Of a DNA stretch of 64,000 bases, positions 54,301 to 63,300 are shown one piece after another. The stretch spans positions 540,725 to 604,724 of the forward strand of contig CAVYYU010000002.1 in the NCBI GenBank assembly GCA_963772805.1, read 5' to 3'. Every line of letters starts with the position of its first letter. Position 1 is the first letter of the stretch. This stretch comes from Legionella_A sp963772805 (GTDB lineage Bacteria > Pseudomonadota > Gammaproteobacteria > Legionellales > Legionellaceae). Both the position numbers and the translations under genes were made by a program. The notes under the pieces were generated by a model. That model was given only the letters and a program-made list of their open reading frames with translations. It searched no databases and was not told the DNA's origin.

Positions 54301-57300
54301 TGAGTGGTAATGAGGCGGGCAGTAGTATTGTGTATCAGAAGTCTATCGACAATGGTTCCACATGGTCAACCACTACGGCAGCCCAAAGTAGCTTAAGCGA
54401 TGGCGTTTACAAGTTCCGAACTACAATTACTCTCGCGGGCTATAGTTCCATCAGTAACATTGTAACTGTAACTTTGGATAATATAGCGCCAGTATCAGCT
54501 CCAACGGTTGCACTAGTGATTGATACGGGTTTATACAGTTACGACAATGTCACAAGCAATGGCAGCCTGAACGTTACCAATACCGAAACCAATGCGACGG
54601 TTCAATACAGTAGTGATGCAAGCAACTGGTATACAGCTCAGGGCTCTTTGGGCTTAAATCAAGGTTCAAATACTCGCTATGTGCGCCAAACCGATGTTGC
54701 GGGTAATGTGTCTTCATACACCACCTTTACCTTTACTTATGACACCACGGCTGCCGCGCCAACGGTTACGCTAGTGAGCGATACGGGTTTATACAGTTAC
54801 GACAATGTCACAAGCAATGGCAGCCTGAACGTTACCAATACCGAAACCAATGCGACGGTTCAATACAGTAGTGATGCAAGCAACTGGTATACAGCTCAGG
54901 GCTCTTTGGGCTTAAATCAAGGTTCAAACACTCGCTATGTGCGACAAATCGATGTTGCGGGTAATGTGTCTTCATACACCACCTTTAGCTTTACTTATGA
55001 CACGACAGCACCGGCAGCTCCCACGCTGTCATTAGCCAGCGACACGGGCAGCAATAGCAGTGACAAAATAACTAATAACTACACCATCACTATCTCAGGC
55101 GCTGAGGGTGGTGCGACCGTTACCTATAGCCCTAACAACAGCACCTGGTACGGCTCGGCATGGGCGTGGGGCGCTCCAAACCAAGGCAGCAATACCATCT
55201 ATGTGCGTCAAGCCGACCTGGCTGGTAACATGTCCAGCACCGGCTTCTTCACCTTTACCTATGACACGACGGCACCATCAGCGCCCACGCTGTCATTGGC
55301 CAGCGACACTGGTTTATACAACTACGACAATGTAACCAATAACTACATTATTAATGAATCAGGCGTTGAGGGTGGTGCGACCGTTACCTATAGCCCTAAC
55401 AACAGCACCTGGTACAGCTCGGCATGGGCATGGAGCGCTCCAATCCAAGGCAGCAATACCATCTATGTGCGTCAAACCGACTTGGCTGGTAACATGTCCA
55501 GCACCGGCTTCTTCACCTTTACCTATGACACGACAGCACCGGCAGCTCCCACGCTGTCATTAGCCAGCGACACGGGCAGCAATAGCAGTGACAAAATAAC
55601 TAATAACTACACCATCACTATCTCAGGCGCTGAGGGTGGTGCGACCGTTACCTATAGCCCTAACAACAGCACCTGGTACGGCTCGGCATGGGCGTGGGGC
55701 GCTCCAAACCAAGGCAGCAATACCATCTATGTGCGTCAAGCCGACCTGGCTGGTAACATGTCCAGCACCGGCTTCTTCACCTTTACCTATGACACGACGG
55801 CACCATCAGCGCCCACGCTGTCATTGGCCAGCGACACTGGTTTATACAACTACGACAATGTAACCAATAACTACACTATTAATGAATCAGGCGTTGAGGG
55901 TGGTGCGACCGTTACCTATAGCCCTAACAACAGCACCTGGTACAGCTCGGCATGGGCATGGAGCGCTCCAATCCAAGGCAGCAATACCATCTATGTGCGT
56001 CAAACCGACTTGGCTGGTAACATGTCCAGCACCGGCTTCTTCACCTTTACCTATGACACGACAGCACCGGCAGCTCCCACGCTGTCATTAGCCAGCGACA
56101 CGGGCAGCAATAGCAGTGACAAAATAACTAATAACTACACCATCACTATCTCAGGCGCTGAGGGTGGTGCGACCGTTACCTATAGCCCTAACAACAGCAC
56201 CTGGTACGGCTCGGCATGGGCGTGGGGCGCTCCAATCCAAGGCAGCAATACCATTTACGCGCGTCAAACCGATGTCGCCGGCAACATCTCTGCCGCCACC
56301 ACCTTCACCTTTACCTATGACACAACAGCCCCTGCCGCTCCAACGGTTGCACTAGTGATTGATACTGGTTTATACAATTACGACAATGTCACAAGCAATG
56401 GCAGCCTGAACGTTACCAGTACCGAAACCAATGCGACGGTTCAATACAGTAGTGATGCAAGCAACTGGTATACAGCTCAGGGCTCTTTGGGCTTAAATCA
56501 AGGTTCAAATACTCGCTATGTGCGCCAAACCGATGTTGCGGGTAATGTGTCTTCATACACCACCTTTACCTTTACTTATGATACAACAGCCCCTGTCGCT
56601 CCAACGGTTGCACTAGTGATTGATACTGGTTTATACAATTACGACAATGTCACAAGCAATGGCAGCCTGAACGTTACCAGTACCGAAACCAATGCGACGG
56701 TTCAATACAGTAGTGATGCAAGCAACTGGTATACAGCTCAGGGCTCTTTGGGCTTAAATCAAGGTTCAAATACTCGCTATGTGCGCCAAACCGATGTTGC
56801 GGGTAATGTGTCTTCATACACCACCTTTACCTTTACTTATGACACAACAGCGCCCACGGCTGGCACGCTCTCACTCAATAATTTCGTAGATACAGGCGTG
56901 AATACCAGTGACTTTATCAGTACTGATAGTACCTTTGATTTGAGTTTGAGCGGTAATGAAGCTGGCAGCAGTGTTGCTTACCAAGTTTCTACTAATGGAG
57001 GTACTGTTTGGGCATCCACAGTATCGGCACAAAGCAATCTAAGTGATGGTGTTTATAAATTCCGAAGTATCGTTACCGATGATGCTGGTAATAGTGCCTA
57101 TAGTAACGTTGTCACCATGACAGTCGATACAGTTAATGACGCACCAACTACGCTTCAGTTGAATAATAAAATAACGAACATTGATGAAAACACCAGTACT
57201 TTAACGCGTATTCAGATGGCCGAAATTGCTTTTACTGATGATGCGCTGGGGACTAATGACTTAACGTTAAGCGGCGCTGATGCGGCAAATTTTGAAATTG

Positions 57301-60300
57301 ATAGCGGTGTGTTATATCTGAAGGCAGGCGTATCGCTTAACTATGAAGTCAAAACCAGTTATAACGTCATGGTTCAATTGTACGATGCAACAGTTGTAGG
57401 CTCTACACCGCTTACTACTGTTTTCAGCTTGGTCGTTAACGATGTGAATGAGGCACCAAGCGCTGTTAATTTAAGCAATACAACCCATTATATTCCTGAA
57501 AACGTCAGTACATTGGCTCGCATTAAAGTTGCTGATGTTGGCATTATCGATGATGCCTTAGGTCACGCCAATAATGTTTTATACTTAAGTGGTGCTGATG
57601 CAGCAAGCTTTGAGATTGATGCGGGTGTGTTATACCTGAAGGCCGGGGTGGCTCTTAACTACGAAACAAAAAATAACTATGATGTAACGGTTAACGTTAA
57701 TGACCCAACAGTGGGTGGCAATCCTGATGCCAGCACAAGTTTCAGTTTGGGCGTGATTGATGTGACAACAGGTTCTAACACGGCTTCCTATCCAATTACA
57801 GATTTTTCCACTACTAACGCTGTGATGAGTCCTATAAACCTTGCTGTTAACTCAGAGCTTGTTGCACTAGGTGCTGGAGCAATTTCAGTGGATGTGAGCA
57901 TCACGCATTCTTCCCTGGCAGATTTAGTGATCACCCTAATAAGTCCAGATGATACCGAGATAGTATTACTGTCACATGGTGGTGCGCCAGATAATGGACT
58001 TAATATTACCTTTATAGACACCGCTGGAAGCCAAATCAGTGGTACAAGTGGGGTTGGTACAAGCACTATAACCGGAAATTGGAAGCCAGATAATGCATTG
58101 ACCACATTCGCAGGAACGACTATTCAAGGAACTTGGACACTAAAGGTGGTGGATACAGTTTCTGGAGGAGTTGGGATCCTTGATTCTTGGGCAATAACGG
58201 TGCAAGGAGTGACTAATAATGCACCCGTTTCAACGGATAATTCAGTCGCAATTTTTGAGGATACGCCAACCCCGTTGTCACTTGCTGATTTTGGTTCCTA
58301 CTCCGATATTGAGGGGGCAAGCATTAAGTCTGTTCAAATAACAACTTTGGAAAGTGCGGGTACGCTGGAGTTTTCTAACGATGGGGTCTCGTGGGCTGAT
58401 GTAACGCTTAATCAAATCATCAGCGTGGCCGATATTAGCGCAGGCAATCTACGTTTTACACCTGCAGCCAATGACAATGGCGCGGCTTATACTGGTATTG
58501 GCTTTAAAGTCTCTGATGGCACTGATTTTAGTACAAATGCTTATACACTAACCGTGGATGTGACCGCGGTGAACGATGCCGCAATCTTAGGCAGTGCGAC
58601 GGTGCCAGTCACCGAAACCAATGATGCGACAGACATCAGCACGAGTGGCACGCTCACCATCAGTGATTTGGATACGAATGAGGCGGTTTATCAGTCTCAA
58701 ACCAATGCGCAAGGCTTGTATGGTCAATTTAGTATCGGGGCCAATGGCGCCTGGACGTATGTTGCAGACAGCGCTCAAAACCAATTTGTGGGCGGCGTGA
58801 CCTACACGGACACGTTCAATGTCTACAGTGCTGATAACACGGCTACCACGGTGACTATCAATATCTTAGGCACCAACGATAGCGCGATTTTAGGCAGTGC
58901 GACGGTGCCAGTCACCGAAACCAATGATGCGACAGACATCAGCACGAGTGGCACGCTCACCATCAGTGATTTGGATACGAATGAGGCGGTTTATCAGTCT
59001 CAAGCCGACACACAAGGCTTGTATGGTAAATTTAGTATCGGTGCTAATGGCGCCTGGACGTATGTTGCAGACAGCGCTCAAAACCAATTTGTGGGCGGCG
59101 TGACCTACACGGACACGTTCAATGTCTACAGTGCTGATAACACGGCTACCACGGTGACTATCAATATCTTAGGCACCAACGATAGCGCGATTTTAGGCAG
59201 TGCGACGGTGCCAGTCACCGAAACCAATGATGCGACAGACATCAGCACGAGTGGCACGCTCAGCATCAGTGATTTGGATACGGGTGAGGCGGTTTATCAG
59301 TCTCAAACCAATGCGCAAGGCTTGTATGGTCAATTTAGTATCGGGGCTAATGGCGCCTGGACGTATGTTGCAGACAGCGCTCAAAACCAATTTGTGGGCG
59401 GCGTGACCTACACGGACACGTTCAATGTCTACAGTGCTGATAACACGGCTACCACGGTGACTATCAATATCTTAGGCACCAACGATAGCGCGATTTTAGG
59501 CAGTGCGACGGTGCCAGTCACCGAAACCAATGATGCGACAGACATCAGCACGAGTGGCACGCTCAGCATCAGTGATTTGGATACGAATGAGGCGGTTTAT
59601 CAGTCTCAAACCAATGCGCAAGGCTTGTATGGTCAATTTAGTATCGGGGCCAATGGCGCCTGGACGTATGTTGCAGACAACGCTCAAAACCAATTTGTTG
59701 CTGGCACGACTTACACGGACACGTTCAATGTCTACAGTGCTGATAACACGGCTACCACGGTGACTATCAATATCTTAGGCACCAACGATAGCGCGATTTT
59801 AGGCAGTGCGACGGTGCCAGTCACCGAAACCAATGATGCGGCAGACATCAGCACGAGTGGCACGCTCAGCATCAGTGATTTGGATACGGGTGAGGCGGTT
59901 TATCAGTCTCAAGCCGACACACAAGGCTTGTATGGTCAATTTAGTATCGGTGCTAATGGCGCCTGGACGTATGTTGCAGACAGCGCTCAAAACCAATTTG
60001 TGGGCGGCGTGACCTACACGGACACGTTCAATGTCTACAGTGCTGATAACACGGCTACCACGGTGACTATCAATATCTTAGGCACCAACGATAGCGCGAT
60101 TTTAGGCAGTGCGACGGTGCCAGTCACCGAAACCAATGATGCGACAGACATCAGCACGAGTGGCACGCTCACCATCAGTGATTTGGATACGAATGAGGCG
60201 GTTTATCAGTCTCAAACCAATGCGCAAGGCTTGTATGGTCAATTTAGTATCGGGGCCAATGGCGCCTGGACGTATGTTGCAGACAGCGCTCAAAACCAAT

Positions 60301-63300
60301 TTGTGGGCGGCGTGACCTACACGGACACGTTCAATGTCTACAGTGCTGATAACACGGCTACCACGGTGACTATCAATATCTTAGGCACCAACGATAGCGC
60401 GATTTTAGGCAGTGCGACGGTGCCAGTCACCGAAACCAATGATGCGACAGACATCAGCACGAGTGGCACGCTCACCATCAGTGATTTGGATACGAATGAG
60501 GCGGTTTATCAGTCTCAAGCCGACACACAAGGCTTGTATGGTAAATTTAGTATCGGTGCTAATGGCGCCTGGACGTATGTTGCAGACAGCGCTCAAAACC
60601 AATTTGTGGGCGGCGTGACCTACACGGACACGTTCAATGTCTACAGTGCTGATAACACGGCTACCACGGTGACTATCAATATCTTAGGCACCAACGATAG
60701 CGCGATTTTAGGCAGTGCGACGGTGCCAGTCACCGAAACCAATGATGCGACAGACATCAGCACGAGTGGCACGCTCAGCATCAGTGATTTGGATACGGGT
60801 GAGGCGGTTTATCAGTCTCAAACCAATGCGCAAGGCTTGTATGGTCAATTTAGTATCGGGGCTAATGGCGCCTGGACGTATGTTGCAGACAGCGCTCAAA
60901 ACCAATTTGTGGGCGGCGTGACCTACACGGACACGTTCAATGTCTACAGTGCTGATAACACGGCTACCACGGTGACTATCAATATCTTAGGCACCAACGA
61001 TAGCGCGATTTTAGGCAGTGCGACGGTGCCAGTCACCGAAACCAATGATGCGACAGACATCAGCACGAGTGGCACGCTCAGCATCAGTGATTTGGATACG
61101 GGTGAGGCGGTTTATCAGTCTCAAGCCAATGCGCAAGGCTTGTATGGTCAATTTAGTATCGGGGCCAATGGCGCCTGGACGTATGTTGCAGACAACGCTC
61201 AAAACCAATTTGTTGCTGGCACGACTTACACCGACACGTTCAATGTCTACAGTGCTGATAACACGGCTACCACGGTGACGATTAATATCTTAGGCACCAA
61301 CGATAGCGCGATTTTAGGCAGTGCGACGGTGCCAGTCACCGAAACCAATGATGCGACAGACATCAGCACGAGTGGCACGCTCACCATCAGTGATTTGGAT
61401 ACGAATGAGGCGGTTTATCAGTCTCAAACCAATGCGCAAGGCTTGTATGGTCAATTTAGTATCGGGGCTAATGGCGCCTGGACGTATGTTGCAGACAGCG
61501 CTCAAAACCAATTTGTGGGCGGCGTGACCTACACGGACACGTTCAATGTCTACAGTGCTGATAACACGGCTACCACGGTGACGATTAATATCTTAGGCAC
61601 CAACGATAGCGCGATTTTAGGCAGTGCGACGGTGCCTGTCACCGAAACCAATGATGCGACAGACATCAGCACGAGTGGCACGCTCAGCATCAGTGATTTG
61701 GATACGAATGAGGCGGTTTATCAGTCTCAAGCCGACACACAAGGCTTGTATGGTCAATTTAGTATCGGGGCTAATGGCGCCTGGACGTATGTTGCAGACA
61801 GCGCTCAAAACCAATTTGTGGGCGGCGTGACCTACACGGACACGTTCAATGTCTACAGTGCTGATAACACGGCTACCACGGTGACTATCAATATCTTAGG
61901 CACCAACGATAGCGCGATTTTAGGCAGTGCGACGATGCCAGTCACCGAAACCAATGATGCGACAGACATCAGCACGAGTGGCACGCTCAGCATCAATGAT
62001 TTGGATACGGGTGAGGCGGTTTATCAGTCTCAAGCCAATGCGCAAGGCTTGTATGGTCAATTTAGTATCGGGGCTAATGGCGCCTGGACGTATGTTGCAG
62101 ACAACGCTCAAAACCAATTTGTTGCTGGCACGACTTACACCGACACGTTCAATGTCTACAGTGCTGATAACACGGCTACCACGGTGACGATTAATATCTT
62201 AGGCACCAACGATAGCGCGATTTTAGGCAGTGCGACGATGCCAGTCACCGAAACCAATGATGCGACAGACATCAGCACGAGTGGCACGCTCACCATCAGT
62301 GATTTGGATACGAATGAGGCGGTTTATCAGTCTCAAGCCGACACACAAGGCTTGTATGGTCAATTTAGTATCGGGGCTAATGGCGCCTGGACGTATGTTG
62401 CAGACAGCGCTCAAAACCAATTTGTGGGCGGCGTGACCTACACGGACACGTTCAATGTCTACAGTGCTGATAACACGGCTACCACGGTGACGATTAATAT
62501 ATTAGGCACCAACGATAGCGCGATTTTAGGCAGTGCGACGGTGCCAGTCACCGAAACCAATGATGCGACAGACATCAGCACGAGTGGCACGCTCACCATC
62601 AGTGATTTGGATACGAATGAGGCGGTTTATCAGTCTCAAACCAATGCGCAAGGCTTGTATGGTCAATTTAGTATCGGGGCTAATGGCGCCTGGACGTATG
62701 TTGCAGACAGCGCTCAAAACCAATTTGTTGCTGGCACGACTTACACGGACACGTTCAATGTCTACAGTGCTGATAACACGGCCACCACGGTGACGATTAA
62801 TATCTTAGGCACCAACGATAGCGCGATTTTAGGCAGTGCGACGATGCCAGTCACCGAAACCAATGATGCGACAGACATCAGCACGAGTGGCACGCTCAGC
62901 ATCAGTGATTTGGATACGGGTGAGGCGGTTTATCAGTCTCAAGCCAATGCGCAAGGCTTGTATGGTCAATTTAGTATCGGGGCTAATGGCGCCTGGACGT
63001 ATGTTGCAGACAACGCTCAAAACCAATTTGTTGCTGGCACGACTTACACCGACACGTTCAATGTCTACAGTGCTGATAACATGGCTACCACGGTGACGAT
63101 TAATATCTTAGGCACCAACGATAGCGCGATTTTAGGCAGTGCGACGGTGCCAGTCACCGAAACCAATGATGCGACAGACATCAGCACGAGTGGCACGCTC
63201 ACCATCAGTGATTTGGATACGAATGAGGCGGTTTATCAGTCTCAAACCAATGCGCAAGGCTTGTATGGTCAATTTAGTATCGGGGCTAATGGTGCCTGGA

